A stretch of DNA of 64,000 nt from Larkinella arboricola (GCF_003259745.1 NZ_QLMC01000002.1:186001-250000); one strand, 5' to 3'; positions 8,190 to 17,094 are shown, numbered from the stretch's first letter. Program-made: numbers and translations. Notes: generated by a model from the letters alone, not told the origin.

Positions 8190-9635
8190 ATGACTCGTAC
8201 AACTTTCATACCGTTTTGCGTGCTAATGTTTTGGGGATCAGTAGCTTTTGGGCTGCCTGTTGTTTCGGTGTTAACGTACAAAAAACCGGGTGAAACGGAG
8301 TTGACACCAGCGGCAAACCGGGCTATTGCGGATTTGAAAAAACGGGGTGGAGGCACATTGAAATACCCGGCGGGTCGGTTTGTGCAGGGACCGGTTGAGA
8401 TAACGGGTTCATTGATCAGTATTCAGGGAGCCGGTATCGGAAGAACCGTCATCATCCGGAATACGCAACGCGGTTATGCCTTCTGGGCCAACCAAAAAAA
8501 GAGGGTTTTTATCCGGGACCTGAGTATCGACTGTGACAAAAGCCCCATTGAAGGCGGTATTTACTTCGGCGGCTGCACGGATAGCGGTGCCGACCGGGTT
8601 GCCATTTCAAATGCCGATGCCTCAACGTTTGTCGTGGAAAATGAACTGCTGAACGGGGGAGGGCAGAAAGCCGTCTCGGATCGCAATGTGTTTCGCAACT
8701 GCCGGGCTTCCGGCCAGAAACGGTATCATGACGTGGGCGGGAAGTCGCCGTTCATTGCGGGTGGCTACGCCCGAAATACCCGTTTTGAGTACTGCACCGT
8801 TACGGATTGCGTAGGAGATGCCTTCGACAGCGACAACGCGCCCGGCAGTGTGTTTAGCTACTGCGTGGCCCGCAACACCAGAGGGACGAGTCCCTACGCT
8901 GGGTTCTGGTCGGAGGGGGAGCAAACCGATTCAGACCACCGGGCTACCTGGAATCATTGCAAAGTCAGCGGCTACCGCGTCGGATTTGGCGTTTCGGAGC
9001 GGGTCAAAGCGACCATCCTGAACGGAGAAGCTGAAAACTGCGTGAATGCCATCAAGGGATTGCATTACCAATACCGCATCCGGGTCACCAATTTTACCGC
9101 CCGGAACTGTGGAAAGGGACTGGAAGCCACGGATACCGACGGCGCCCTGACGTTTAGCGGTCCGGTGACGCTGACCAATGTAAAAACCGTCAACACCGTA
9201 TCCCGCAACTCGTTTTCCAATTACGGGGGAAAGGCGTCCACCAACGAAGAAACCATCATTGGCCCCGGTTGTGAGTTTGACAAAGATGCGTATATTAGTT
9301 ACGAAAACTCCGGTTCACGCCGGATTACGGTCAACGGGGCGACGTTCCGGGGCGGCAACATCCGGTATTACAACGGCCAGCTCACCGAATTGCTGGTAAA
9401 AAACAGCCAGTTTATCAACAGCGGAATTGTGGGGGCGCGTATCAAGCAAAGCCGGATTACGGACGGAAGCCGGTTTGTTACCACTGACAGCACGAAAACC
9501 GCCATTCAACTAAATCTCGACTCCTACAATACAACCGTTGAGAATACAACGTTTGAAGGGTATAACAAGGTGTCGAACAATGCCCGGCTGGGAACGGGCG
9601 TGCGGCAAACCAACCGGCGGCAGGGGCCGCGCTAA
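8190..9635 (+). CDS. Secreted right-handed beta-helix protein (pectate-lyase-like fold)
   Basis: 481 aa with an N-terminal signal peptide (FCVLMFWGSVAFG). The start of the mature protein, with ANRAIADLKKRGGGTLKYPAG, is the hallmark opening of Pectate_lyase_3-type parallel beta-helices (a glycan-active or adhesion fold). Numerous short strands with G-x-x-I/V/F periodicity follow (RDLSIDCDK, FRNCRASG, FEYCTVTDC). No unmistakable lyase or polygalacturonase catalytic motif was seen, so I call the fold, not an activity. An EcsC-family gene starts 19 bp downstream in the same direction and is probably cotranscribed. Confidence 0.8.
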   Translation: MTRTTFIPFCVLMFWGSVAFGLPVVSVLTYKKPGETELTPAANRAIADLKKRGGGTLKYPAGRFVQGPVEITGSLISIQGAGIGRTVIIRNTQRGYAFWANQKKRVFIRDLSIDCDKSPIEGGIYFGGCTDSGADRVAISNADASTFVVENELLNGGGQKAVSDRNVFRNCRASGQKRYHDVGGKSPFIAGGYARNTRFEYCTVTDCVGDAFDSDNAPGSVFSYCVARNTRGTSPYAGFWSEGEQTDSDHRATWNHCKVSGYRVGFGVSERVKATILNGEAENCVNAIKGLHYQYRIRVTNFTARNCGKGLEATDTDGALTFSGPVTLTNVKTVNTVSRNSFSNYGGKASTNEETIIGPGCEFDKDAYISYENSGSRRITVNGATFRGGNIRYYNGQLTELLVKNSQFINSGIVGARIKQSRITDGSRFVTTDSTKTAIQLNLDSYNTTVENTTFEGYNKVSNNARLGTGVRQTNRRQGPR

Positions 9636-9654
9636 TCCTAAAACCAAACCAGCC

Positions 9655-10395
9655 ATGTCTCCGTACGAAGACGCCGTTGTGCGCGAACTAAACACCTGGC
9701 GTCAGAAGATGATGCGTCGTCCATCGGTGGTCAACCGGCTTTCCAAAAGCCTGCAAGTCCGGCTAAACCGCATCATTCCCGAAAAAATTCATCAGGCCAT
9801 CACCTCCGCCATCAAGCAAATGACGCGGGCCGTGCTGTTTGGGGCCGAATCTCTGACCCGCCAGCCCGTGCTGCATCATCTGTCACTGGAAGAACGCGAA
9901 GACCGGGTTCGGGCACGAATTGCTTTCTACAAGACAGCCGGAGCCGCAGAAGGCGGTGTGACCGGTGCGGGCGGTTTTCTGCTCGCTATGGCCGATTTTC
10001 CGATTCTGCTGGCCCTGAAGATGAAGCTGCTGTTTGAAATTGCGGCCATTTACGGCTATCCTATCAACGATTACCGGGAGCGACTTTATATCATGCACAT
10101 CTTTCAGCTTGCGTTTTCGAGCCAGGAACGGCGGCAGGCTGTGTACGAGCAAATGACCCACTGGCAGGCCAAAAGTCAGTTGTTTCCGGACGACATCAAC
10201 CAGTTCGACTGGCGGACGTTTCAGCAGGAATACCGAGATTATATTGACCTGGCCAAAATGGCGCAGCTACTGCCCGGCATCGGGGCTGCCGTCGGGCTGG
10301 TGGTCAATTACCGCCTGATGGACGCTCTGGGCAAAACCGCTATGAATGCCTACCGGATGCGGTGGGTGGAAGCGCGCGAACTGAAGATGAATTAA
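9655..10395 (+). CDS. EcsC family protein
   Basis: 246 aa from ATG at 9655. The longer open frame to 9538 overlaps the end of the beta-helix gene and is not needed. Family features are the G-rich hydrophobic stretch GAAEGGVTGAGGFLLAMADFP (quoted in part: GVTGAGGFLLAMADFP) and the C-terminal hydrophobic segment MAQLLPGIGAAVGLVVNYRL. EcsC proteins derive their name from the third gene of the Bacillus ecs ABC locus; their molecular role is unclear. Here there is no ABC neighbour. Two amphipathic/hydrophobic segments suggest membrane association. A strong bidirectional terminator follows. Confidence 0.85.
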   Translation: MSPYEDAVVRELNTWRQKMMRRPSVVNRLSKSLQVRLNRIIPEKIHQAITSAIKQMTRAVLFGAESLTRQPVLHHLSLEEREDRVRARIAFYKTAGAAEGGVTGAGGFLLAMADFPILLALKMKLLFEIAAIYGYPINDYRERLYIMHIFQLAFSSQERRQAVYEQMTHWQAKSQLFPDDINQFDWRTFQQEYRDYIDLAKMAQLLPGIGAAVGLVVNYRLMDALGKTAMNAYRMRWVEARELKMN

Positions 10396-10412
10396 GAGCA
10401 GATCACCCGGTT

Positions 10413-10460
10413 AAATGAGCAGGTCAGGAATCCGAACGATTCCTGACCTGCTCATTTTTA
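10413..10460. terminator. Strong bidirectional terminator
   Basis: Perfect 20-bp stem: arms 10413-10432 and 10438-10457 around a 5-nt loop, ending in ATTTTTA on the plus strand and TTTAA on the minus strand. It serves the converging ecsC-family gene and the secreted hypothetical gene ending at 10495. Confidence 0.92.
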
Positions 10461-10494
10461 TACCAAAAACAGGTAGCCGCGAAAACGTGGTCTA

Positions 10495-11088
10495 TTACTT
10501 GCCCGATGGTGGATTGATCATGATATGGGCACGGTGGGTGCCGGGGTCCATAATCCAGGGCATACCCGGTGCTTCGGGCTTTAAGGGCAGACCGGTGCTC
10601 TCGGCGGTGGCGTAGGGGATATACACCACGTAGCGCAGATAACCGTTTTTTACGTCACCCGTTGTTGCATTGTAACTGGAATCGGGCGCGGTATAAACAA
10701 ATAGCGTTGATGGCTGCTTCGGCATTTTCCACTTTCCGGCTTTTTCTTCCTCCTCCCGAAGCTTCATAATTTCAGCCGTTGTTTTACCCTGCTTTTTCAA
10801 CTCCCGACCGCGGGCCATGAACGGTTCCAGGTCCTTGTGGTAGCACGACACATTCAGTCCTTTCTGGGTTGGATCATCCGCCAGACAGACGTATTCATTG
10901 GTGCCTTTTCGCAGGATAATAAACTCATTTTTACCGGAATAACCGTAGATGGTGGCACCATCCCGTTTGTCGGCCGGAGCGGCCAGTACCGCCGTTTTAA
11001 TCTGGAGTTCAGGCGTAGGAGCCGTGGTTTGGGCCAAGACCTGCGTGGCGCAGCAACCGGCCAGAAGCAGAAGCATGAAATTTTTCAT
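10495..11088 (-). CDS. Secreted hypothetical protein
   Basis: 197 aa with a clean signal peptide (MKNFMLLLLAGCCATQVLAQ, cleavage likely after LAQ). The mature part contains YGYSGKNEFIILRKGTNEYVC and a late segment PGMPWIMDPGTHRAHIMINP. There are two cysteines (in EYVCLADD and VSCYHKD), possibly disulfide-bonded. It is predicted periplasmic. I do not recognise a named family. SlyD lies upstream on the same strand but 100 bp away, so it is probably a separate unit. Confidence 0.7.
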   Translation of the reverse strand: MKNFMLLLLAGCCATQVLAQTTAPTPELQIKTAVLAAPADKRDGATIYGYSGKNEFIILRKGTNEYVCLADDPTQKGLNVSCYHKDLEPFMARGRELKKQGKTTAEIMKLREEEEKAGKWKMPKQPSTLFVYTAPDSSYNATTGDVKNGYLRYVVYIPYATAESTGLPLKPEAPGMPWIMDPGTHRAHIMINPPSGK

Positions 11089-11190
11089 CGGTTAGGGGGA
11101 AGGGAAATGGAAAACCGTTGGCTGGTCATCCGTCTTCGTCCTAAATGTAGGAAAAATAGATGATCAACCAACGGTTTATTCAGAAACGGA

Positions 11191-11661
11191 TTAATGGTGA
11201 TGACCACCGGGTCCGTGTACGTGTTTGTGCGTAACTTCTTCCTGAGTAGCATCCCGAACGTCAACAACTTCTACGTCGAAGTTCAGTTCCTGACCGGCCA
11301 GCGGGTGGTTGGCGTCGATCGTAACCTGATCGGCCCCTACTTCTGTAACCGTTACAACCTGACCCTGATTGGTCTGGAATTGCATACCAACCTGAACGGG
11401 CTGGCCGCCGAATGCACTTTTGGGAACATCCTGAATCATCTGCGGGTCGCGGACGCCGTAGCCTTCTTCGGGCGAAACTTTGATCTGGAACTTATCGCCG
11501 GGCGATTTACCGTCCAGACCGTTTTCCATCCCCGGAATGAGATTGCCCTCGCCGTGTAGATAATATAGTGGATCACGGCCTTCGCTGGAGTCGAGAACAT
11601 TGCCGTCGTTGTCGCGCAGGGTGTAGTGGATGCCGGCAACTTTGTGTTTGGAAATTTGCAT
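11191..11661 (-). CDS. slyD: FKBP-type peptidyl-prolyl cis-trans isomerase, SlyD-like
   Basis: 156 aa. The FKBP half-domain (residues about 1-70: VLDSSEGRDPLYYLHGEGNL, IPGMENGLDGKSPGDKFQI) is interrupted by the insert-in-flap chaperone domain, starting VSPEEGYGVRDPQMIQDVP, as in SlyD proteins. The C-terminus is histidine-rich (HKHVHGPGGHHH), matching the metal-binding tail used in nickel handling by SlyD. No signal peptide is present, so it is cytoplasmic. It catalyses proline isomerisation and assists folding. Confidence 0.93.
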   Translation of the reverse strand: MQISKHKVAGIHYTLRDNDGNVLDSSEGRDPLYYLHGEGNLIPGMENGLDGKSPGDKFQIKVSPEEGYGVRDPQMIQDVPKSAFGGQPVQVGMQFQTNQGQVVTVTEVGADQVTIDANHPLAGQELNFDVEVVDVRDATQEEVTHKHVHGPGGHHH

Positions 11662-11808
11662 GGTAATAAAATTGAATAAAGAACAAAGGTGACACTTTTT
11701 TTAAAGGATGCAATGGCTTGTCCGGTCTACACTAAGTTTACCGGTCTGTTTTCAACTGGAATAAAATATTCCTCGAGCCCCTCCCGTTAGTCCCTCAACA
11801 TCATGACA

Positions 11809-11827
11809 ACAATTCAGGATGAATTGT
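11809..11827. promoter_or_regulatory. Inverted repeat upstream of the fasciclin gene
   Basis: Perfect 7-bp arms ACAATTC (11809-11815) and GAATTGT (11821-11827) with a 5-bp spacer, 56 bp before the fasciclin start. This is a possible operator or leader hairpin. No companion regulator is adjacent. Confidence 0.3.
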
Positions 11828-11882
11828 GTTAAAAGATGTCGGAATTATCTCAACGTTTTTATCTACCTAACCATTCGTAAGT

Positions 11883-12569
11883 ATGAAGAAGCAAGCAGTT
11901 TTTGCCCTTGCTCTGGCAGTGGGGTTGCTGGTGGGAGCCAACGAAACCGTTCGGGCGCAAACCGTCCAGGACTCTACTTCGCGCAGCAATTCAACAGCGA
12001 GCCCCTCCGCAACGACCCCGCAATCGGGCATTCTGGGGAGCAGCACCTCGGTTTCTACCCAAAGCAATGCCAACGCCTATGGTCCGATGGGAGCCGGTCG
12101 CGAATCGCGGGGTGGAATGAAATCCGGTGGATCGACGGGCCGTGATCTGGCCATCAGCGCGGCCAAATCGGCTGAACATACCGTGCTTTTCCGGGCGTTA
12201 CGCGTATCGGGTCTGTCGGAACAGGCCGCCGGAAAAGGTCCCTATACGGTTTTTGCACCGACGAATGAAGCGTTTGAGAAACTGCCTGCCGGAACGCTCG
12301 ACGGCTTATGGCAGCCTGCCGCCAAATCGAAGCTGGTGAAACTGCTATCGTATCATGTCGTAAAAGGCAATTATGCCTCCGATCAGCTACAGGATGGGCA
12401 GAAACTGAAAACCGTTACAGGCGGAACGCTTACGGTCAGCAAACAGGACGATGCCATCACCATCACCGATGAGCAGGGCAACACCGCCACCGTCAACCGG
12501 GCCGACCTGGAAGCCACCAATGGCGTCATTCACTCCATCGACACGGTCCTGATGCCAAAAAGCAAATAG
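11883..12569 (+). CDS. Secreted fasciclin (FAS1) domain protein
   Basis: 228 aa. The signal peptide (MKKQAVFALALAVGLLVGAN, cleavage near VRAQ) is followed by a Ser/Thr/Asn-rich low-complexity linker (about 25-85) and one FAS1 domain (about 90-225). Domain landmarks are AEHTVLFRALRVSGL, GPYTVFAPTNEAFEKLPAGT, the H-box YHVVKGNY and the closing ATNGVIHSIDTVLMP. FAS1 domains mediate adhesion in the periplasm or outside the cell. The gene has its own upstream gap of 220 bp and ends beside a heptad-repeat hairpin element. Confidence 0.92.
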   Translation: MKKQAVFALALAVGLLVGANETVRAQTVQDSTSRSNSTASPSATTPQSGILGSSTSVSTQSNANAYGPMGAGRESRGGMKSGGSTGRDLAISAAKSAEHTVLFRALRVSGLSEQAAGKGPYTVFAPTNEAFEKLPAGTLDGLWQPAAKSKLVKLLSYHVVKGNYASDQLQDGQKLKTVTGGTLTVSKQDDAITITDEQGNTATVNRADLEATNGVIHSIDTVLMPKSK

Positions 12570-12572
12570 GAG

Positions 12573-12662
12573 GATGAGTTAAGAGTTATGAGTTAAGAAT
12601 TAAGAGTTGGCTGATGCATTCATAACTCTTAATTCTTAACTCTTCATTCTTAATTCTTAACG
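12573..12662. repeat. Palindromic heptad-repeat element, copy 1
   Basis: Tandem 7-mers (ATGAGTT, AAGAGTT, ATGAGTT, AAGAATT, AAGAGTT) run into a centre GGCTGATGCATTC and return as complementary heptads (ATAACTC, TTAATTC, TTAACTC, TTCATTC, TTAATTC). The perfect stem is 19 bp (12590-12608 with 12624-12642), loop 15 nt. It begins 4 bp after the fasciclin stop and overlaps the last three codons and stop of the convergent MFS gene. It probably doubles as a terminator. Confidence 0.85.
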
Positions 12663-13888
12663 CTTTTGTAGCCATTCAGACCGTAGAACAGAATGTATGC
12701 GTAGCAGACAAGCGGCAACAAAAATGCCACCGGCCAGCTAAACCGATCGATCAGCAGACCCTGACAAAACGGAACCATGGCTCCGCCGGTAATGGCCGTG
12801 GCCAGCCAGCCCGACGCCTGATCGGTTAGCCGCCCCAGACCCTGAACCGACAGCGAAAATAAGATCGCGAACATCACGGAATTGCACAAACCCACGGCGA
12901 TCATTGACCAGACCGCCAGATAACCCGTCGAAAGAATCGAAACCGTAACGAGCACCATCGCCAGCAGGGCACATGCCGTCAGCATGGTGGAGGCTTTGAT
13001 TGATTTCAGCAGGAAAGCGCCCAGAAAACGCCCGACCAGCATACTGGCCCAGTAAAAAGCGACGAATTGGTTGGCTTCCTGTTCGGTGGTATGCAGGGTG
13101 TCGGCAATGTAATTGGTGAGGAACGTACCGATGGCTACTTCGGCCCCCACGTAACAAAAGATTCCCCAGACACCAAACCGCAGATTTCGGAAGCTAAACA
13201 CCCGGTTCGTGGTCGGCTCCGGGGCAAGTTCGGTAGTCGATCCGGCTTTTAGCACCGGCAGCCGGAGCCGTCCAACCACCAGCGCAATTGCGGCCAGTAA
13301 GGCGGCAATGCCGAGGTACGGATACCGGACGGCATCGCTGGAGGCATCGGCCAGCGGGGCCAGAATGAAAGCCGCCCCAAACAGCGGGGCAACCGTTGTT
13401 CCCATCGAGCCTACCCCCTGAATGAGCGTCAGCCGGGCAGAAGCCGTTTGGGCCGGGCCCAGAATGGTCACGTACGGGTTGGCTGCCACCTGAAGCAGCA
13501 CAATCCCGATGGCAATAACGAACAGGGCCGCCAGAAACAGGGCGTACTGGTGCAGGGCCGAAGCCGGATAAAACAGGACCGCCCCCAGAGCCGCAATGGA
13601 AAACCCCAGCACCATGCCCGTTTTATACCCCACGCGCTCCACAATTTTTCCGGCCGGAATCGACATAATACCGTAGGTCAGAAAAAAGTAAAACTGCACC
13701 AGCGACGACTGGGTGTAATTCAGGCTGAAACCTTTTTTGAAAAAAGGCACCAGCGTGTCATTCAGGCAGGTGATAAATCCCATCATGAAATACAGCACCG
13801 CCAGCGATGCCAGTGCGGGCGTATAGTTGGGCCGTGCGCCTTCGTCTGTTTCTTCCAGGCTGACACTTTGTAGCGGTAAGTTTGCCAT
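12650..13888 (-). CDS. Sugar MFS transporter (FucP/GluP-like), probable sialate-locus porter
   Basis: 412 aa, about 12 transmembrane segments. Start-proximal PNYTPALASLAVLYFMMGFI, LNDTLVPFFKK and the segment IGIVLLQVAANPYVTILGP (with the QVAANPY motif) are typical of the FucP/GluP branch of sugar/H+ symporters in Bacteroidota. It is the last gene of the leftward operon gntR - sialidase - AGE epimerase - MFS, 23 bp after the epimerase. Context suggests uptake of sialic acid or an amino sugar, but the family also carries fucose, glucose and GlcNAc. Its last three codons are written by a heptad-repeat element, so the C-terminus ends abruptly in VKN. Confidence 0.85.
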   Translation of the reverse strand: MANLPLQSVSLEETDEGARPNYTPALASLAVLYFMMGFITCLNDTLVPFFKKGFSLNYTQSSLVQFYFFLTYGIMSIPAGKIVERVGYKTGMVLGFSIAALGAVLFYPASALHQYALFLAALFVIAIGIVLLQVAANPYVTILGPAQTASARLTLIQGVGSMGTTVAPLFGAAFILAPLADASSDAVRYPYLGIAALLAAIALVVGRLRLPVLKAGSTTELAPEPTTNRVFSFRNLRFGVWGIFCYVGAEVAIGTFLTNYIADTLHTTEQEANQFVAFYWASMLVGRFLGAFLLKSIKASTMLTACALLAMVLVTVSILSTGYLAVWSMIAVGLCNSVMFAILFSLSVQGLGRLTDQASGWLATAITGGAMVPFCQGLLIDRFSWPVAFLLPLVCYAYILFYGLNGYKSVKN

Positions 13889-13911
13889 TAGGTTCGTCCT
13901 TGTTTCCTGCG

Positions 13912-15099
13912 TTATTGGCGTACGGTTTGATTACGAGCAATGGCATCCAGCGTTTTCCAGCCCTGGTAAAGCCCGCGCGGAATGTGAAAACATCCTTTCC
14001 ATTTACCGCCTTTCAACGGCAGCAGCACCTCGCCCCGGCGGTTGAGGTACCCAAACCATTCGCCGTTTTCCGGGTCCGGAAAGTGTTTCCAGGTGTAGTC
14101 GTGTACTTTTTCAAACCACTGCCAGCAACGTTCGTCACCCGTGTGCTGGTAGCCTTTCAGCAGACTGATGAGCGTTTCGACGTGGACCCACCAGAGCTTC
14201 TGGTCCCACTCGAGTTGCTGGGGCGGGTGGCCGTTGGCGTCCATAAAATACAGCAGACCGCCGAAATCCGCATCCCACGCATACTCCAGCGTCTGAAGCG
14301 TGAGCTGAACAGCCCGGTCGAGCAGCGAGCGGTCGTTGCGCCGAACGGCCAGGTCCATGATGAACCACATGGCTTCAATGGCGTGGCCGGGGTTCAGAAG
14401 CCGTCCTTCAAACGAATCCGAAACCTGGCCGTCTGGTGTGACATTCTCCCGAATCAGGCCGAGCGCCGGGTCGTAGAACACGTCCATCACTTCGTGAATA
14501 CATTCGTCGATCGTTTGCTCAACGAGACTCTTATCCAGCAGATGTTCAATTTCCAGCGCCAGGTTGCAGAGAATCATCGGCAGGGCGAAATTCTTCAGCG
14601 GGCGCGTACCGGCCACGGCTTTGTTCCAGTGACCTTTCGGATTGTCGCGCCGGGCCAGAATCTGCCGGAACGTCGATTCGGCCAGATTCGCCTGCTCGTC
14701 GCTCCCGGTTGCCAGCGAAAGTTGGCCGAAAGCCATCGTGGCAAAGCAGTCGGAGAAGATATTGTAGGGCTGGATCAGAGGATTTCCGTCGCGCGTCAGG
14801 GAAAAATACCAGCTTCCGTCGTCGGCCCGGCCAAACCGTTGCAGGAAATCCGCACCGTGCCGGGATACGTCCAGCCAGTCGGGTCGCTGTTCCACGCGGT
14901 TGTAAAGCATGGCGAAGGTCCAGACCTGCCGGGCCTGTAGCCAGATGAATTTATCGGTATCGTAGACTTGACCGGTGCGGTCGAGGCAGGTATAAAAACC
15001 GCCCATTTCGCGGTCAAGGGAGTGGTTTTGCCAAAAGGGAATCACGTCGTTGAGCAGCGTGTCCCGGTACAGCGAAGCGTAAGTATTAGCAGGGGTCAT
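13912..15099 (-). CDS. nanE: AGE family epimerase, probable N-acylglucosamine 2-epimerase
   Basis: 395 aa, matching renin-binding-protein type N-acylglucosamine 2-epimerases. Landmarks: [20 protein letters not shown] near the N-terminus, [55 protein letters not shown] (conserved His) and a C-terminal [16 protein letters not shown]. The (alpha/alpha)6 barrel interconverts ManNAc and GlcNAc without phosphorylation. With the sialate lyase on the other strand this gives the Bacteroides-type route Neu5Ac to ManNAc to GlcNAc. It lies 18 bp after the sialidase and 23 bp before the porter. No ManNAc kinase is present in the window, consistent with that route. Confidence 0.9.
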   Translation of the reverse strand: MTPANTYASLYRDTLLNDVIPFWQNHSLDREMGGFYTCLDRTGQVYDTDKFIWLQARQVWTFAMLYNRVEQRPDWLDVSRHGADFLQRFGRADDGSWYFSLTRDGNPLIQPYNIFSDCFATMAFGQLSLATGSDEQANLAESTFRQILARRDNPKGHWNKAVAGTRPLKNFALPMILCNLALEIEHLLDKSLVEQTIDECIHEVMDVFYDPALGLIRENVTPDGQVSDSFEGRLLNPGHAIEAMWFIMDLAVRRNDRSLLDRAVQLTLQTLEYAWDADFGGLLYFMDANGHPPQQLEWDQKLWWVHVETLISLLKGYQHTGDERCWQWFEKVHDYTWKHFPDPENGEWFGYLNRRGEVLLPLKGGKWKGCFHIPRGLYQGWKTLDAIARNQTVRQ

Positions 15100-15117
15100 T
15101 CAAGTTAGGTTACGGTT

Positions 15118-16296
15118 CTAGCGTGCCAGCCAGTCGTGCGAAAAGTACGCAAAATTAATCAGAGTATAGTCATTCCTTTCATATAAAATCCCTATCATAT
15201 TATCCGAAAGCACAACCAGATCCGAATAAGCCGACGAGCCGCTATAGATTTCCTTGCCCGCCGACCAGGTTTTGCCGTCGTCGGTGCTGACGCGCACGGT
15301 TAGCTTCTCGCGTTTGGCCGGGCTATTGGGGTTGGCAAACAGCAGCACGGGTTTGCCCGCCGGGGTCCGGTAGTTAATCATCGATCCCTGACAAACCGGG
15401 TCGGGCAGGGCCGTGGCAACAACCGTTGGTTTCCAGCTTTCGCCCGCGTTGGGCGAGTAGGCCAGCAGCCGGTTTTTGACATCGCCCGATTGGTTCCGGA
15501 TGTTCATCAGCAAACCGCCATCGGTGGTTTCGGCTGCGGTGCTCTCGTTGCCACCGGGGTAATCGACACTGGGGCTCAGTTTCCAGGTCTGCCCGTGATC
15601 GTCGGAGTAAAAACCGTGGGCCTGATAATCCCGGAACTCCTGCTTGGGCGGTCCGGCGGAATGGTTGGCGGCCACAAAAATCCGGCCCCGGTAACGGCCC
15701 TGACTGAGTTGCAGGGCGTGGCCCGGTGTGTTGGCGTAGGAGCGCCAGTCTTCCGAAAATCGGTAGGCCGGGTTAACCTCCGGCTTGTTCGGGCGGTTGA
15801 CCTGCGTGGTGATGTTCACGGCTTCGGACCAGGTTTGGCCGCCGTCGGTACTGATTTTGTACCACACTTCCCGGATGGCTTTCCCGTTGCGAACGGCGTC
15901 TTCGGAAGCGGTGCCGGTGTTGTAAATCAAAAACAGCCGTCCGTTCGGATAGCGGGGGTCGGTCAGGTCGAAAACCGGTGCCGGATTGCCCGCCTGATTG
16001 GTTCCAAAATCCACAACCTGGGTTTGCGAACTCCAGGTTTTGCCACCGTCGCGGCTTTTCCGCAGGACAATATCCACATCGCCAAAATCGCCACAGTTGG
16101 TCCGGCGGCCTTCGGCAAACGCCAGCAGACTGCCATCCGGGGCTTTCACGATGGCCGGAATGCGGTAACACTGGTAACCGTTATCGCCATTACGAAACAC
16201 GGTTACTTCGCTCGGCGGAGTGGTTCTTTGTGGAACAGTTTCGGTAGGGGAAGCCATGAGCAGGCCCCAAACCGATAAAAAAGACAAAAACGTCAT
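15118..16296 (-). CDS. Exo-alpha-sialidase (GH33-like, Asp-box protein)
   Basis: 392 aa. The YRIPAIV motif (RIP at 45-47) supplies the first active-site arginine. Five Asp-box-like turns mark the six-bladed propeller: SRDGGKTW (81-88), STDGGQTW (149-156), SDDHGQTW (231-238), SPNAGESW (281-288), STDDGKTW (337-344). It releases terminal sialic acid from glycans. The N-terminus (MTFLSFLSVWGLLMAS) is hydrophobic but lacks the usual positive charge, so export is likely but the start or signal is slightly atypical. The ATG lies only 5 bp after the gntR stop, implying translational coupling. Confidence 0.92.
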   Translation of the reverse strand: MTFLSFLSVWGLLMASPTETVPQRTTPPSEVTVFRNGDNGYQCYRIPAIVKAPDGSLLAFAEGRRTNCGDFGDVDIVLRKSRDGGKTWSSQTQVVDFGTNQAGNPAPVFDLTDPRYPNGRLFLIYNTGTASEDAVRNGKAIREVWYKISTDGGQTWSEAVNITTQVNRPNKPEVNPAYRFSEDWRSYANTPGHALQLSQGRYRGRIFVAANHSAGPPKQEFRDYQAHGFYSDDHGQTWKLSPSVDYPGGNESTAAETTDGGLLMNIRNQSGDVKNRLLAYSPNAGESWKPTVVATALPDPVCQGSMINYRTPAGKPVLLFANPNSPAKREKLTVRVSTDDGKTWSAGKEIYSGSSAYSDLVVLSDNMIGILYERNDYTLINFAYFSHDWLAR

Positions 16297-16301
16297 CGGC
16301 G

Positions 16302-17006
16302 TTAAAATAAACGTTGGAAATGATTTTCAAAATGGTTGCGCATCGCGTTGCGGAACGTCTCGGGCGTGCCGTGCTGAAGAATATCTACCAGTCCCCGGTG
16401 TGATACAAATTTCTTGTGGTACACGTTTTTTTTCAGAATACCACTCTTATGTACATAGTCAAACGCGGGTAGTAACATCCGTTGAAACCGTTTGAGCGTG
16501 CGGTTGCCCGTGATTTCATAGAGTTTGCCGTGGAACCGGATTTCCATATCCACGTCGAAAATCATATCCTCGGTGTTGGCGGGTTCTTCGGCCACAATGG
16601 CGTAGAGTTCGTCGATATCGCGCTGGGTGATGCGCTCGAACAGCAGGTCGCCCATGCCAATTTCGAGCACCATCCGGAGTTCGAAAACGTCGCGCAGGGT
16701 TTCTTCGTCGAGAATGCCCGGATGCATTGTTTTTTCAAGCAGTGATAGCAGGTCGGGGTGGGTGATAACCGTACCGCGTTTCTTTTTGGTATCGATCATA
16801 CCCCGCATCCGAAGCCGTTGCATGGCCTCCCGAATTACCGTCCGGCTGACGCCCAACTGCACCGCCAGCTCAACCTCCTTTGGAATTACGTCCCCGGTTT
16901 TATACTGCCGGGCCAGAAAAAAGTCCAATAGGTCCGACTCCACTTTATCCACCAGCGAAGTCTGCTCCTGAAGTCGCAGCCCATCCTCTTTATCGACCAA
17001 ACTCAC
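16302..17006 (-). CDS. GntR family (FadR/FCD) regulator of the sialic acid locus
   Basis: 234 aa. The GTG at 17006 is the best start; the overlapping ATG is closed at once by TGA. The N-terminal winged helix (about 18-75) carries IPKEVELAVQLGVSRTVIRE and MRLRMRGMIDTKKKRGTVI. The C-terminal FCD domain follows, with metal-ligand-like LRDVFELRMVLE, FHGKLYEITGN and a late histidine in SHRGLVDIL. It is divergent from the lyase gene and first in the leftward operon, so it probably represses both arms until a sialate-derived ligand binds. A paired promoter and operator arrangement lies upstream. Confidence 0.92.
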   Translation of the reverse strand: MSLVDKEDGLRLQEQTSLVDKVESDLLDFFLARQYKTGDVIPKEVELAVQLGVSRTVIREAMQRLRMRGMIDTKKKRGTVITHPDLLSLLEKTMHPGILDEETLRDVFELRMVLEIGMGDLLFERITQRDIDELYAIVAEEPANTEDMIFDVDMEIRFHGKLYEITGNRTLKRFQRMLLPAFDYVHKSGILKKNVYHKKFVSHRGLVDILQHGTPETFRNAMRNHFENHFQRLF

Positions 17007-17029
17007 ATTATGTAGTATTTAATAAAAGG

Positions 17030-17059
17030 CAAAAGTAGGAATGTCTTGGTTAAAGACAA
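17030..17059 (-). promoter_or_regulatory. Predicted promoter of the gntR-sialidase-epimerase-porter operon
   Basis: Minus-strand TACTTTTG (17030-17037) fits the Bacteroidota -7 element TAnnTTTG, and TTG (17057-17059) lies 19 bp upstream. The GTG start would be about 16 nt after the predicted start site. Confidence 0.55.
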
Positions 17060-17068
17060 AATATAGCG

Positions 17069-17090
17069 GTATAGTTTAAAGTTTGTATAC
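17069..17090. promoter_or_regulatory. Candidate operator between divergent sialate promoters
   Basis: Inverted repeat GTATA (17069-17073) and TATAC (17086-17090), centred between the -33 elements of the two divergent promoters. The left arm reads GGTATA, the same hexamer that E. coli NanR (a GntR/FCD protein) binds as tandem repeats. The match is short; binding is inferred. Confidence 0.4.
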
Positions 17091-17094
17091 TATT

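Noticed and set aside
9538-9654. N-terminal extension of the EcsC-family frame
   Set aside because: Overlaps the beta-helix gene end; ATG at 9655 gives a sensible start.
12573-12662. Heptad arrays considered as a CRISPR array
   Set aside because: Units are 7 bp with no spacers and are arranged as one inverted repeat.
13882-14940. 352-codon open frame on the plus strand
   Set aside because: Antisense to the AGE epimerase gene, which has clear family motifs.
15490-16278. 262-codon open frame on the plus strand
   Set aside because: Antisense to the sialidase gene; Gly/Val-rich shadow of Asp-box codons.
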